Source: Pseudomonadota bacterium
GTDB lineage: Bacteria > Pseudomonadota > Alphaproteobacteria > Acetobacterales > Acetobacteraceae
Reading direction: 5' to 3'
Assembly: GCA_021809435.1 (NCBI GenBank)
Contig: JAKBAD010000002.1
Location: forward strand, 510,042 to 574,041
Length of the DNA stretch: 64,000 nt
Numbering within the stretch: position 1 is the stretch's first letter; each line of letters starts with the position of its first letter. The notes beneath the pieces are model-generated. The model was not told the DNA's origin and ran no database searches. It saw only the letters and a program-made list of their open reading frames with translations. Positions 38,228-46,417 of this stretch are shown piece by piece. A program made the position numbers and the translations under genes.

Positions 38228-38241
38228 TTGATGCACGTCAA
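38228..38241 (+). promoter_or_regulatory. FNR/FixK-type box upstream of the Lon-like gene
   Basis: TTGATGCACGTCAA matches the CRP/FNR-family consensus TTGAY-N4-RTCAA. It is centred 93 nt before the start codon. A class II site at -41.5 would put transcription start near 38276. The -10 region is weak. A second box of the same type lies at 41585. Confidence 0.65.
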
Positions 38242-38327
38242 TGCAGGGCCATGGCCAGCCGTGATGCAGTTGCGCCAACGCCAGGAACCGCAAACATAAA
38301 GACGCTCACGCGTCGGGGGTGCGCCTT

Positions 38328-40766
38328 ATGACCAACGACCTGCCAAACCCGGCCAAGCTGCCACCCGGGCGCCTCTATCGCCCGGCGGATCTTTCGCAAC
38401 TGGCCTTTGCCACCACCGCTGAGCTAACCCCCCTGCCCGGCCTCGCCGAACAGCCGCGCGCGCGCGAGGCGATCAGCCTGGGCACGGGCATCGTGCATGG
38501 CGGTTTCAATATTTTCGCCATCGGGCCTGGGGGATTGCGGATTCAGCGCTCGATCCGGCACCTGGCCGAGGACACGGCCCGCGCCCTGCCACCGGCGCGC
38601 GACTGGGTTTATGTGAATAATTTCGCCGAGCCGCACCGCCCCACCGCGCTGGCCCTGCCCTCGGGGCGCGCGCCGGTGCTGCAAAAGGCCATTCACAATC
38701 TCATCGAGGATTTGCGCGCGGCGCTGCCGGCTTTGTTCGAGAGCGAGGATTACCAGAAGCGCCGGGCGGCGGTGGAGCAGTCGATTCAGGCCAAGACCGA
38801 GCAGGCCTTTGCCGGGCTCAGCGAAAAAGCCGCGGCGCATGAGATCGCTCTGCTGCGCACGCCCATGGGCTTTGGGCTGGCCCCAATGCGCGACGGCAAG
38901 GTGGTGCCGCCGGCCGAGTTCAATGCCTGGCCGGAGGACCAGCAGAAGCAGGCGCGGGACCATATTCATGAGCTGGAAAAAGATCTGGAGGAGACGCTGC
39001 GGGGGATTCCGCGCATTGAGAAGGAACAGCGCGACGCGCTGCGCCAGCTGGCGCGCGACACCGCCGAGCGGGCCGTGGCGCCGCCGTTTGAGCAGCTGAG
39101 CGCCGCTTTTGCCGATCTGCCCGAGGTGCTGCGCCATATCGGCGCGCTGCGGGCGGATCTGATCGAGAATCTCGGCCTGTTCATGCCCCAGGAAGGCCCT
39201 CAGGCGCCGGGCCGCGCGGCCATGGCGCTGGGTGGGGCGTTCGACCGCTATGAGGTGAATGTGCTGGTCACGCCGCTCGATCATACCGAAGGGGCGCCGG
39301 TGATCGAGGAGCTGAATCCGACGCTTGGCAATTTGTTCGGGCGGGTGGAGCATATGCAGGTGGAAGGCGCGCTGGTGACCAATTTCCGCCTGATCAAGGC
39401 CGGCGCGCTGCACCGCGCCAATGGCGGCACCATTTTGCTCGACGCGCTCGCCGTGCTGAGCGAACCGTTCAGCTGGTCCGCGCTCAAGCGCGCGCTGCGC
39501 CGCCAGGAGATTGTGATTGAGGATATCTCGCATTTCATGGGGCTCACCGCCACCGTCTCGATCGAGCCCGACCCGATTCCGCTGGAGGTGAAGGTGGTGC
39601 TGGTGGGCGACCGGCGGCTTTATTACATGCTGGCCGCGCTCGACCCCGAGTTGGCCCATTATTTCAAGGTACTCGCCGATTTTGACAATGACGCCGCGCG
39701 CACGCCCGAGAACGAGGCGATGCTGGCCAGGCTGACGGGAGCGATGGCGGCGCAGAACGGGCTGTTGGCGCTCGAGCGCGGCGGGGTGGAGCGGGTTATT
39801 GAGCAGGCGGCGCGCTGGGCGGGGGATGCCGACAAGGTCTCGCTGCTGACCGAGCCGCTGCACGACCTGATTACGGAAGCCGACCATGTGGCGCGCACCC
39901 ACGGGCGGGCGGCGATTTCACGGGCCGATGTGGAGCAGGCGATCGGCCAGCGGATCAGGCGCCAATCACGCGTGCGGGAGCTGAGCCATGAGGCGATTTT
40001 GCGCGGCATATCGCTGATTGACACGCAGGGCGCGCGGGTGGGCCAGGTGAACGGCCTGAGCGTGATGAGCCTGGGCGATTATGCCTTTGGCGCGCCGGCG
40101 CGCATTACCTGCACGGTGCGCGCGGGGGCGGGCAAGATTGTCGATATCGAGCGTGAGGTGGCGCTGGGCGGGCCGATCCATTCCAAGGGGGTGCTGATTC
40201 TCTCGGGCTATCTGGCCGGGCGCTATGCGCTCGGTGCCCCCATGTCGCTCTCGGCCAGTTTGGTGTTTGAGCAATCCTATGGCGGGGTGGAGGGGGATAG
40301 CGCGTCCTCGACCGAGGCTTATGCGCTGCTCTCGGCGCTCTCGGGGTTGGCGCTGCGCCAGGATCTGGCGGTAACCGGCTCGGTGAACCAGCATGGCGAG
40401 GTGCAGGCGATCGGCGGGGTGAATGAGAAGATCGAGGGGTTTTTCGATGTCTGCCGGGCGCGCGGGCTCACGGGCACGCAGGGGGTGATGATTCCGGCGT
40501 CTAATGTCATGCATCTGATGCTGCGCCAGGATGTGGTGGAGGCCTGCGCGCGCGGGGTGTTTGCCGTTTACCCGATCCAGACCATTGATGAGGGCATCGC
40601 GCTGCTGACCGGCCGGGACGCGGGCGCGCGGGGCGGGGACGGTAAATATCCCGAGGGCTCGGTGAACCAGCTGGTGGAGGCGCGGCTGGGGCATTTCGCC
40701 GAGATCCGCAAGGCGGCGGGAGGCGACAAGGCGCAGGATGGCGGAGCGCCGAAAGGAGCTGCGTAA
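38328..40766 (+). CDS. Lon-like serine protease with degenerate ATPase (LonC-like)
   Basis: 812 aa. AAA_32-type N-terminal region (YVNNFAEPHRPTALALP, coiled-coil around residues 190-260) followed by a Lon S16 domain. The catalytic Ser lies in GGVEGDSASSTEAY and the Lys in GGVNEKIEGFFD. The P-loop is GPGGLRIQ where relatives have GPxGSGR/K, and Walker B is ILLDAL without Glu. This resembles ATP-independent LonC proteases. ATG 38328 with GGGGG upstream was chosen over GTG 38319. Its stop overlaps the next start (TAATG). Confidence 0.88.
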   Translation: MTNDLPNPAKLPPGRLYRPADLSQLAFATTAELTPLPGLAEQPRAREAISLGTGIVHGGFNIFAIGPGGLRIQRSIRHLAEDTARALPPARDWVYVNNFAEPHRPTALALPSGRAPVLQKAIHNLIEDLRAALPALFESEDYQKRRAAVEQSIQAKTEQAFAGLSEKAAAHEIALLRTPMGFGLAPMRDGKVVPPAEFNAWPEDQQKQARDHIHELEKDLEETLRGIPRIEKEQRDALRQLARDTAERAVAPPFEQLSAAFADLPEVLRHIGALRADLIENLGLFMPQEGPQAPGRAAMALGGAFDRYEVNVLVTPLDHTEGAPVIEELNPTLGNLFGRVEHMQVEGALVTNFRLIKAGALHRANGGTILLDALAVLSEPFSWSALKRALRRQEIVIEDISHFMGLTATVSIEPDPIPLEVKVVLVGDRRLYYMLAALDPELAHYFKVLADFDNDAARTPENEAMLARLTGAMAAQNGLLALERGGVERVIEQAARWAGDADKVSLLTEPLHDLITEADHVARTHGRAAISRADVEQAIGQRIRRQSRVRELSHEAILRGISLIDTQGARVGQVNGLSVMSLGDYAFGAPARITCTVRAGAGKIVDIEREVALGGPIHSKGVLILSGYLAGRYALGAPMSLSASLVFEQSYGGVEGDSASSTEAYALLSALSGLALRQDLAVTGSVNQHGEVQAIGGVNEKIEGFFDVCRARGLTGTQGVMIPASNVMHLMLRQDVVEACARGVFAVYPIQTIDEGIALLTGRDAGARGGDGKYPEGSVNQLVEARLGHFAEIRKAAGGDKAQDGGAPKGAA

Positions 40767-41563
40767 TGGCCGAACCGACCCGCATTGTGCTGACCTTGCA
40801 CCCTGAAACCGGCGATCAGGCCTGGCTGCGTCTGGCGACCGACCTCGCCCGGCTGCTCGATGTCGGGGTGCATGGGCTGTTTATCGAGGATCGCGGATTA
40901 CTGACCTTTGCGAGCCTGCCGTTCGCGCGGGAGATCAGGCTGCCGACCTTTGAATGGCACCCGATCTCGGCCGAGCAAATGGCCCGCGACCTGCGCCAGG
41001 CGGCGGCGCTGATGCGCCGGCGGCTCGATGAGGCCGCGCGCCGCGCCGGCGTGCCCAGCAGCTTCGAGACCCTGGCCGCCCCCGATGGGCTGCCGCCCTA
41101 CCAGGCCGGGGATATTGTGATTTCGGCCGGGCCGCGAGCGGCGGTGCGGCACATGACCGTAGCGGCGCCCGAGAGGTGCGAGACCGGCTTTACCCTGCTG
41201 GTGCCGCCCCAGGCACCCCAACGCGCCAGCGGACCATTTGCCGTGCTGGCCGATGGCGGACCGGCGCTTGAGATGGCGTGCCGCCTGGCGGTGGCGGCAC
41301 ATGAGGGGGTGATTGTGCTGGGCACCGGCGAGGCCAGCCTGCACGCCGCCGCCCAACAGGCCGCCGCCTTGGGGATTGCGCCGGCCCGCATTACCCGGCG
41401 GTTGGTGGCCGGCACCGGCCAAGCCGAGCTGCGGCGCGCCCTGGCCGGGCTGCGCGAGCGGCTGGTGGTGATGCCCCCGCCCGAGACGCCGGAGGATGCC
41501 TGGGCACTGGCGATGGCACTGCATGTGCCGGTGCTGCTGGTGGAACAGCATTGCGGCCTGTGA
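40766..41563 (+). CDS. Uncharacterised protein, possibly UspA-like
   Basis: 265 aa, translationally coupled to the Lon-like protease by a one-base overlap. No firm family match. The layout (ALADLARLLDVGVHGLFIEDRGLL early, a long DLRQAAALMRRRLDEAARRAG helix, then a second alpha/beta half with VIVLGTGEASL and PVLLVEQH) is reminiscent of a divergent tandem UspA fold. No nucleotide-binding GxxGxxxxGS motif is visible. Coupling suggests it partners the protease. Confidence 0.7.
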   Translation: MAEPTRIVLTLHPETGDQAWLRLATDLARLLDVGVHGLFIEDRGLLTFASLPFAREIRLPTFEWHPISAEQMARDLRQAAALMRRRLDEAARRAGVPSSFETLAAPDGLPPYQAGDIVISAGPRAAVRHMTVAAPERCETGFTLLVPPQAPQRASGPFAVLADGGPALEMACRLAVAAHEGVIVLGTGEASLHAAAQQAAALGIAPARITRRLVAGTGQAELRRALAGLRERLVVMPPPETPEDAWALAMALHVPVLLVEQHCGL

Positions 41564-41584
41564 CCCGCCCCCCCAACGGGGGGA

Positions 41585-41598
41585 TTGACCTGCGTCAA
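41585..41598 (+). promoter_or_regulatory. FNR/FixK-type box upstream of the metallohydrolase gene
   Basis: TTGACCTGCGTCAA is a near-consensus CRP/FNR-family palindrome. A -10-like TAAGTA lies at 41622-41627, at the spacing expected when the box is centred at -41.5. The start point would be near 41633, 35 nt before the ATG at 41668. Confidence 0.7.
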
Positions 41599-41667
41599 GG
41601 CTGTTCATAGCTGCGGGCAGCTAAGTATGCGGCGAATTTTCCGCCACAACATGAAAAGGGTCGTGAC

Positions 41668-42537
41668 ATGACATCTGCCGCGCCTGAGATCAAAGCCTTC
41701 TTCGACCCCCAGACTTTCACCGTTTCCTATGTCGTTTCCGACCCTGCCAGCGGTCAGGCGGCGGTTATCGATTCGGTGCTTGATTATGACCCCAAGGCAG
41801 GTCGCACGCGCACGGACTCGGCCGATAAGATTGTGGCCTATGTGCGCGAGCACCAACTGAGCGTGGCCTGGCATCTGGAGACCCATGCCCATGCCGATCA
41901 TCTCTCGGCGGCGCCTTATTTGAAACAGGCCCTGGGCGGGAGGATTGCCATTGGCGAGCATATCACCACCGTGCAGGCGACCTTTGGGAAGGTATTCAAT
42001 ACCGGGGCCGACTTCGCCACTGACGGGCGGCAATTCGACCATTTATTCACCGATGGCGCGTGCTTTGCCATTGGCGGACTGAGCGCGCGGGTGCTGCATA
42101 CGCCCGGCCATACGCCCGCCTGCGTGACCTACCTGATTAATGATGCCGCCTTTGTCGGGGATACATTATTCATGCCCGATTACGGTACCGCGCGCTGCGA
42201 TTTTCCGGGCGGGGATGCGGGCGTGCTGTATCGCTCGATCCGCACGCTGCTGGGGCTGCCGGGTGAGACGCGGCTGTTCATGTGCCATGACTACCAGCCC
42301 GGCGGACGGGCGCCCATGTGGGAAACCACCGTGGCGGCGGAGCGGGCCGGCAATATTCATGTGCATGAGGGAATTAGCGAGGCGGCGTTTGTGGCCATGC
42401 GCACCGCGCGCGATAAGACGCTCGACATGCCGGTGCTGATTTTGCCCGCCGTGCAGGTGAATATGCGCGCCGGCCATTTTCCGCCACCTGAAGCAAACGG
42501 GGTGAGCTATCTGAAAATCCCGCTCAATATGCTCTGA
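41668..42537 (+). CDS. Metallo-beta-lactamase-fold hydrolase, persulfide dioxygenase-like (Blh/ETHE1 group)
   Basis: 289 aa. Metal ligands: THAHADH (HxHxDH), HTPGHTPAC, FVGDTLF and a late His in FMCHDYQPGG. The ETHE1/Blh-type layout (YVVSDPASGQAAVIDSVLDYD and DYGTARCDFPGGDAGVLYRSI) suggests oxidation of glutathione or other persulfides in sulfide detoxification. A glyoxalase II-like activity is the alternative. It is preceded by its own FNR/FixK box and followed by a UspA gene. Confidence 0.85.
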   Translation: MTSAAPEIKAFFDPQTFTVSYVVSDPASGQAAVIDSVLDYDPKAGRTRTDSADKIVAYVREHQLSVAWHLETHAHADHLSAAPYLKQALGGRIAIGEHITTVQATFGKVFNTGADFATDGRQFDHLFTDGACFAIGGLSARVLHTPGHTPACVTYLINDAAFVGDTLFMPDYGTARCDFPGGDAGVLYRSIRTLLGLPGETRLFMCHDYQPGGRAPMWETTVAAERAGNIHVHEGISEAAFVAMRTARDKTLDMPVLILPAVQVNMRAGHFPPPEANGVSYLKIPLNML

Positions 42538-42612
42538 CCGGAGGCCGTTTGCGCCGGGCGCGCGCCGGTGGCAGGGTGAGGAAACGGTTTTTGAACCCGA
42601 GGGGAGGTTGTG

Positions 42613-43428
42613 ATGTCTGAGGTGGTGCTGGCACTGCTGACCCGCCCCGAAGCCGCGCCCGCCGTGCTGGCCGCGGCCGCGCACCTGGCGGAATTGGCCG
42701 GGGGCGCGCGCATTGAGGCGCTGGTATGCCGCACGCCGCCGCTCGCGACCATTCTGGTGACCGAGGATGTGCTGACCAGCGAACAGGAACGGGAGATACG
42801 CGCGCAGGAAAACGCCCGGGCGGCGGCGCTGCATGAGATCTTCGCGGACTGGGCCGCCCGCCAGCCCGGCCCGCCCCCGCCACGCTGGCTGAACGAGGAA
42901 GGCGCCGCCGCCGCGCTGGTAAAGCACTGGGGGGAGCGGGCGGATTATATCGTGGCCAGCCCCCCGCCCGCCCATGCCACAAGGCCCGAATATGACACGC
43001 TGCACGCGGCGCTGTTTGACTGCGCGCGCCCGGTGCTGCTGATGCCGCCGCACGCCAGCGCCACGTTTGGCAAGACCATCGCCGTGGCGTGGCGGGATGA
43101 TAAATTCACCCTGCACGCGGTGATGGCGGCGCTGCGTATTGCCCCCAAATCAGCCGATATTCACGTGCTGATGGGACAGCGGGATGGCGTCCCGCGCCCG
43201 CAGATTCCCGATGTGCTGCGCGAGCATGGCGTGCCCGTAACCCGCCACGAGCTGGCCGTGGAACCCGCCCCGTTTGGCGCTCAGCTACTGGCCAAGGCCC
43301 ATGAGGTGAATGCCGACCTGCTGGTGATGGGCGCGTTTGTGCACAATGCCTGGCGCAACCTGCTGTTTGGCGGCGTGACCCGCTACATGCTCGCCCACGC
43401 CGACTTGCCGGTGCTGATGCGGCATTGA
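42613..43428 (+). CDS. Universal stress protein, tandem UspA
   Basis: 271 aa with two UspA-like halves. The second ends NADLLVMGAFVHNAWRNLLFGGVTRYMLAHADLPVLMRH, the standard Usp C-terminus with a modified G-x-G-G phosphate loop. The first half is weaker. GGGGAGG lies 5 nt before ATG 42613; GTG 42610 is an alternative. It is likely cotranscribed with the metallohydrolase. Confidence 0.85.
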   Translation: MSEVVLALLTRPEAAPAVLAAAAHLAELAGGARIEALVCRTPPLATILVTEDVLTSEQEREIRAQENARAAALHEIFADWAARQPGPPPPRWLNEEGAAAALVKHWGERADYIVASPPPAHATRPEYDTLHAALFDCARPVLLMPPHASATFGKTIAVAWRDDKFTLHAVMAALRIAPKSADIHVLMGQRDGVPRPQIPDVLREHGVPVTRHELAVEPAPFGAQLLAKAHEVNADLLVMGAFVHNAWRNLLFGGVTRYMLAHADLPVLMRH

Positions 43429-43444
43429 GGCGGAGAACGCAGGC

Positions 43445-43633
43445 GTGGCGGAGGACCGGGTCGATCGCGCCCGGTGGTTCGCCATCCAGCGGCGGGTAAC
43501 GCCCGAGATTGTCCGGCGTATGGTCTTCATCGACGGCCGCGAACAAGCGCCACTGGTCCGAGCGTGTGAGCGGCGGGGGAAAACCAACAAGCCCTGTAAA
43601 AAAGGGCCAGGCCCCAAAAAACTTCTGGAAATA
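43445..43633 (+). pseudogene. Possible IS630-type transposase relic
   Basis: A short open stretch reads RARWFAIQRRVTPE and then RRMVFIDGREQAPLVRACERRG. This resembles the central IS630 block in which a VFIDE motif is followed by a Gly/Arg-rich segment. The DDE residue after VFID is lost (Gly). No terminal repeats or start codon with a ribosome binding site are visible. It could equally be chance; weak call. Confidence 0.25.
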
Positions 43634-43635
43634 TT

Positions 43636-44265
43636 TCAATCAACCCCGCGCGCCGCGCGCACAAACGCCTCAATCAAGGCAGGCGATTTCACCCCCGGGG
43701 CGGTCTCCACCCCCGAAGACACATCCGCCCCATCCGCGCCCGTCACCCGCAAACCTTGCGCCACATTATCGGGCCGCAGCCCCCCGGCCAGCAGCCAGGG
43801 CTTGGGGTGGTGGAATTGCGCCAGCAATCCCCAATCGGCCACCACCGCGTTACCGCCCGGCCGGGTCGCGCCCTGGGGCGGCTTGGCTTCCAGAATAAAC
43901 CCATCCGCCACCTCATCGGGGGCGGGAAACTCCGCCGCGCTGGCCACCCCCGCCTGGCGCCACACGGGGCGGCCAAACCGGTCGCGCAGCGCCGCCACCA
44001 GGGCCGGGTTGCCATGCACCTGCAACACATCAAGCGAGATCACCCGCAGCACATCGTCAATCTCATCAAACCCGGGATTAACAAACAGCCCCACCCGCAG
44101 CGGCATCTTCTCCGCCGTGCGCCGTGAGAGCAGCAGCGCCTCCACCGGCGTCACAAAGCGCGGCGAGGGCGGGTAGAACACCAGCCCGATCATATCCGCC
44201 CGCGCCGCCACCGCCGCATCCATGGCGGCGGCCGAATTAATCCCGCAAATCTTGACGATCTTCAC
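43636..44265 (-). CDS. trpF: Phosphoribosylanthranilate isomerase
   Basis: A 209-aa TIM-barrel enzyme of tryptophan synthesis. Catalytic Cys7 (VKICGI), PSPRFVTP, LQVHGN, LAGGLRPDNV and DVSSGVETAPGVKS are all present. Its start overlaps the pyrF stop by 4 nt. trpB and trpA are not in the window. Confidence 0.97.
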   Translation of the reverse strand: MKIVKICGINSAAAMDAAVAARADMIGLVFYPPSPRFVTPVEALLLSRRTAEKMPLRVGLFVNPGFDEIDDVLRVISLDVLQVHGNPALVAALRDRFGRPVWRQAGVASAAEFPAPDEVADGFILEAKPPQGATRPGGNAVVADWGLLAQFHHPKPWLLAGGLRPDNVAQGLRVTGADGADVSSGVETAPGVKSPALIEAFVRAARGVD

Positions 44266-44951
44266 GCCACGCTGGCGGCAATCTCCGCCGCCGCCCGCCC
44301 CGGGTCTGGCGCGCCGGTAATCGGCCGCCCGACCACGATATAATCCGCCCCCGCCGCCACCGCCTCTTCGGGCGTCATCACCCGCGTCTGGTCGCCCAGC
44401 GCCGTGCCTGTGGGGCGGATTCCCGGCACCACCAGCAGCGGCCGGGCGCCAAATTCAGCGCGCAGCGCGGCAATTTCATGGGCCGAGCACACCAGCCCGT
44501 CGGCGCCATTCTCCAGCGCCACACGCGCCAGCCGCAGCACCTGCGCGCTCACCTCGCCCGTCACGCCCATCTCCGCCAAATCCGGCGCGCCCAGCGAGGT
44601 CAGCACCGTCACCGCCAGAATTTTGGGCCGCTCCGGCCCCAGTTGCGCGGCGGCTTCGGCGGCGGCGGCCACCATGCGGGCGCCGCCCTGGGCGTGAATG
44701 GTCAGCAGCTTGGGCGCCAGATCCAGCAGCGCGCGCACGCCCCCCGCCACGGTGTTGGGAATATCATGCAGCTTGAGGTCCAGAAACACCGGCACACCCT
44801 CGGCCGCGCGCCGGTAACCCATCGGCCCATGATGGAGAAAAAACTCCAGCCCCAGCTTCACCAGCCCGCAATGGGGCGCCACCTGGGCAATCAAATCGCG
44901 CGCGCGCGCCAAATCCGGCGTATCAATCGCCGCAATCAGTTTCCTGTTCAT
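44262..44951 (-). CDS. pyrF: Orotidine 5'-phosphate decarboxylase
   Basis: 229 aa. Final step of UMP synthesis. The AIDTPDLARARDL opening, catalytic FLDLKLHDIPNTV and the phosphate loop VVPGIRPTG and YIVVGRPIT are intact. Overlaps lapA and trpF by 4 nt each, giving the ihfB-lapA-pyrF-trpF order. Confidence 0.97.
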   Translation of the reverse strand: MNRKLIAAIDTPDLARARDLIAQVAPHCGLVKLGLEFFLHHGPMGYRRAAEGVPVFLDLKLHDIPNTVAGGVRALLDLAPKLLTIHAQGGARMVAAAAEAAAQLGPERPKILAVTVLTSLGAPDLAEMGVTGEVSAQVLRLARVALENGADGLVCSAHEIAALRAEFGARPLLVVPGIRPTGTALGDQTRVMTPEEAVAAGADYIVVGRPITGAPDPGRAAAEIAASVA

Positions 44952-45217
44952 ACCTGCTCCTTGGCGGGGCCGTCCTTCTCGGCGCTCAGCTGCGCCACGC
45001 GCTTCTCAGCCGACCTGGCCCGGCGGCGATAATGAAAATGTTTCGGCAACCCCGAGAGCAGCCCGGCCACAAACCCAAACGCCAGCGTGCCCACCAGCAA
45101 CGGCCCCAGCCACAGGCTCACACTGCCCAGCGGCCACAGGCTCAGCGGCACCAGCACCCGGTTCGAGAGCACAAACAACACCAGCGCCGCAATGGCGGCG
45201 AGGTCAACGGCAAACAC
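44948..45217 (-). CDS. lapA: LapA domain (DUF1049) inner-membrane protein
   Basis: 89 aa with two hydrophobic helices (LAAIAALVLFVLSNRVLVPLSL and LGPLLVGTLAFGFVAGLLSG), then a basic and charged coil. Lipopolysaccharide-assembly protein A family; there is no lapB next to it here. Its position right after ihfB is conserved in proteobacteria. Confidence 0.85.
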   Translation of the reverse strand: MFAVDLAAIAALVLFVLSNRVLVPLSLWPLGSVSLWLGPLLVGTLAFGFVAGLLSGLPKHFHYRRRARSAEKRVAQLSAEKDGPAKEQV

Positions 45218-45225
45218 AATAAGTT

Positions 45226-45552
45226 TCAGCTCTTCGCTCCCGCGGCGGCTTTCTTCGCGGGCACCGGCGTGCCGGGCTTGTTAATCCGCTCGCGCAGCTC
45301 CTTGCCGGCCTTGAAGAAGGGCACGCATTTCTGCGCCACATCCACCGCCTCGCCGGTGCGCGGGTTACGCCCCGCGCGCGCTTGGCGCTGCTTCACGGTG
45401 AACGCCCCAAAACCGCGTAGCTCCACGCGCTCGCCACGCGAGAGGGCAGCGGTCATCTCATCGAACAAAGCGCCGACGATGCGTTCGACATCCGCGATGG
45501 TCAAATGCGGATTTTCCTCGGCCAAACTGGCAATCAACTCAGAACGTGTCAT
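45226..45552 (-). CDS. ihfB: Integration host factor beta subunit
   Basis: A 108-aa DNA-bending protein. [33 protein letters not shown], then [12 protein letters not shown] and the beta-arm tip RNPRTGE. An Ala/Lys-rich tail extends beyond the usual end. The start at 45552 matches the family; upstream codons do not. IHF could assist the sigma-54-type phenol control region at 30335-31060 (inference). Confidence 0.95.
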   Translation of the reverse strand: MTRSELIASLAEENPHLTIADVERIVGALFDEMTAALSRGERVELRGFGAFTVKQRQARAGRNPRTGEAVDVAQKCVPFFKAGKELRERINKPGTPVPAKKAAAGAKS

Positions 45553-45659
45553 GGAAATCCCCCACCCCACGATGCCAGCATGGCGCCTCCGGGTCAATAA
45601 CACTTTGCCGGGCCACAAAATTCCCCGGCATATAGCCCAAAAAAAGTGGAGCCGCCCTG

Positions 45660-45805
45660 GCCGTTGGCGTGTCCATCCACCCAAGGCCTGCTAGTGCAGG
45701 TGGGCGCCAGATACCCAGACCACGGTCTGAGCAGTGCCAGCTCCCTTGGGAGATGCTTAACGGCCCCGGGGATGATAGGCCTGACGCACCGGGCAGCTCC
45801 TGCCC
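45660..45805 (-). ncRNA. ssrS: Probable 6S RNA
   Basis: A gene-free, highly structured stretch directly downstream of zapA, the standard location of ssrS. On the minus strand GGTGCGTC (45783-45790) pairs with GGACACGCC (45666-45674) to close a long stem. AGGCC/GGCCT continues it, with further internal hairpins including CAGAC-CACG-GTCTG. A T7 tract (45639-45645) lies downstream. I could not verify the 6S consensus bubble, so the family is inferred mainly from synteny and the closing stem. Ends are approximate. Confidence 0.5.
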
Positions 45806-45809
45806 CTAT

Positions 45810-46133
45810 TTAGGCGCCTGTGATGTCGGCTGCAATCTCTTCCGCGCGGGCCGCCAGCCGGCGCAGACGGGCGCGGCGTTCGGGGCTGGCGGGTTCGGGG
45901 GGAGGCACGGCGGCGGCCTGGTCGCGCGCCTTGGTCAGGTCGTGCACCTCATCGGCCAGCAGCAGCGCGGCCAGCATCAGCAGCCTGGCCTCGCCCGACT
46001 GCCCGCCGATCGCCTTGATCGAGCTGATCCGCTTCTCCACTTCCCCGGCCATGCGGGTCAGGTGCTCTTCCTGCCCGTCATCGCAGCTTACCATATATGT
46101 GAAGCCATTGATGCGGAACGTAACCTGCGCCAT
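45810..46133 (-). CDS. zapA: Cell division protein ZapA
   Basis: A 107-aa FtsZ-ring stabiliser. MAQVTFRINGFTYMVSCDDGQEEHLTRMAGEVEKRI, then LLMLAALLLADEVHDL, the ZapA coiled-coil region, and an Arg-rich C-terminus. Followed by the probable 6S RNA; preceded 3 nt upstream by a small acidic protein. Confidence 0.93.
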   Translation of the reverse strand: MAQVTFRINGFTYMVSCDDGQEEHLTRMAGEVEKRISSIKAIGGQSGEARLLMLAALLLADEVHDLTKARDQAAAVPPPEPASPERRARLRRLAARAEEIAADITGA

Positions 46134-46136
46134 CTC

Positions 46137-46355
46137 TCACTCCGCCTTCGGGGGGGGGCCGATCTCAAGCCCGGCGCGCAATTTGCCAATCACTTCGTCA
46201 AGCGCCTCGCGCAGCAATTCGCGGTCGAGCGCATCATCGCCGGCACTCACGCGCGGCTCAGCACCAACCGGCACACTCACACCAGCCTGAGCAATGCGCC
46301 GCAGGGCGGTTTCAATGCGGGCAAGAATTTCGTCTTCGGATTCCGACTCGGACAT
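46137..46355 (-). CDS. Small acidic protein upstream of zapA (DUF4164-like)
   Basis: 72 aa, strongly acidic N-terminus (MSESESEDEILARIETALRRI) then a helical segment LDRELLREALDEVIGKLRAGL. Small coiled-coil proteins of this kind (DUF4164) commonly precede zapA in alphaproteobacteria. Function unknown, probably divisome-linked. It runs to 3 nt before zapA. Confidence 0.75.
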   Translation of the reverse strand: MSESESEDEILARIETALRRIAQAGVSVPVGAEPRVSAGDDALDRELLREALDEVIGKLRAGLEIGPPPKAE

Positions 46356-46417
46356 AAAGACTATTCAACCCGACGCCGCCGTGCGAGGTCAAGGCAAGTT
46401 TCCCTGAATCCCTCTCC

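Noticed and set aside
44478-45032. 184-aa plus-strand frame opposite pyrF/lapA
   Set aside because: Arg/His/Gln-rich antisense shadow typical of this GC content; real genes lie on the minus strand.
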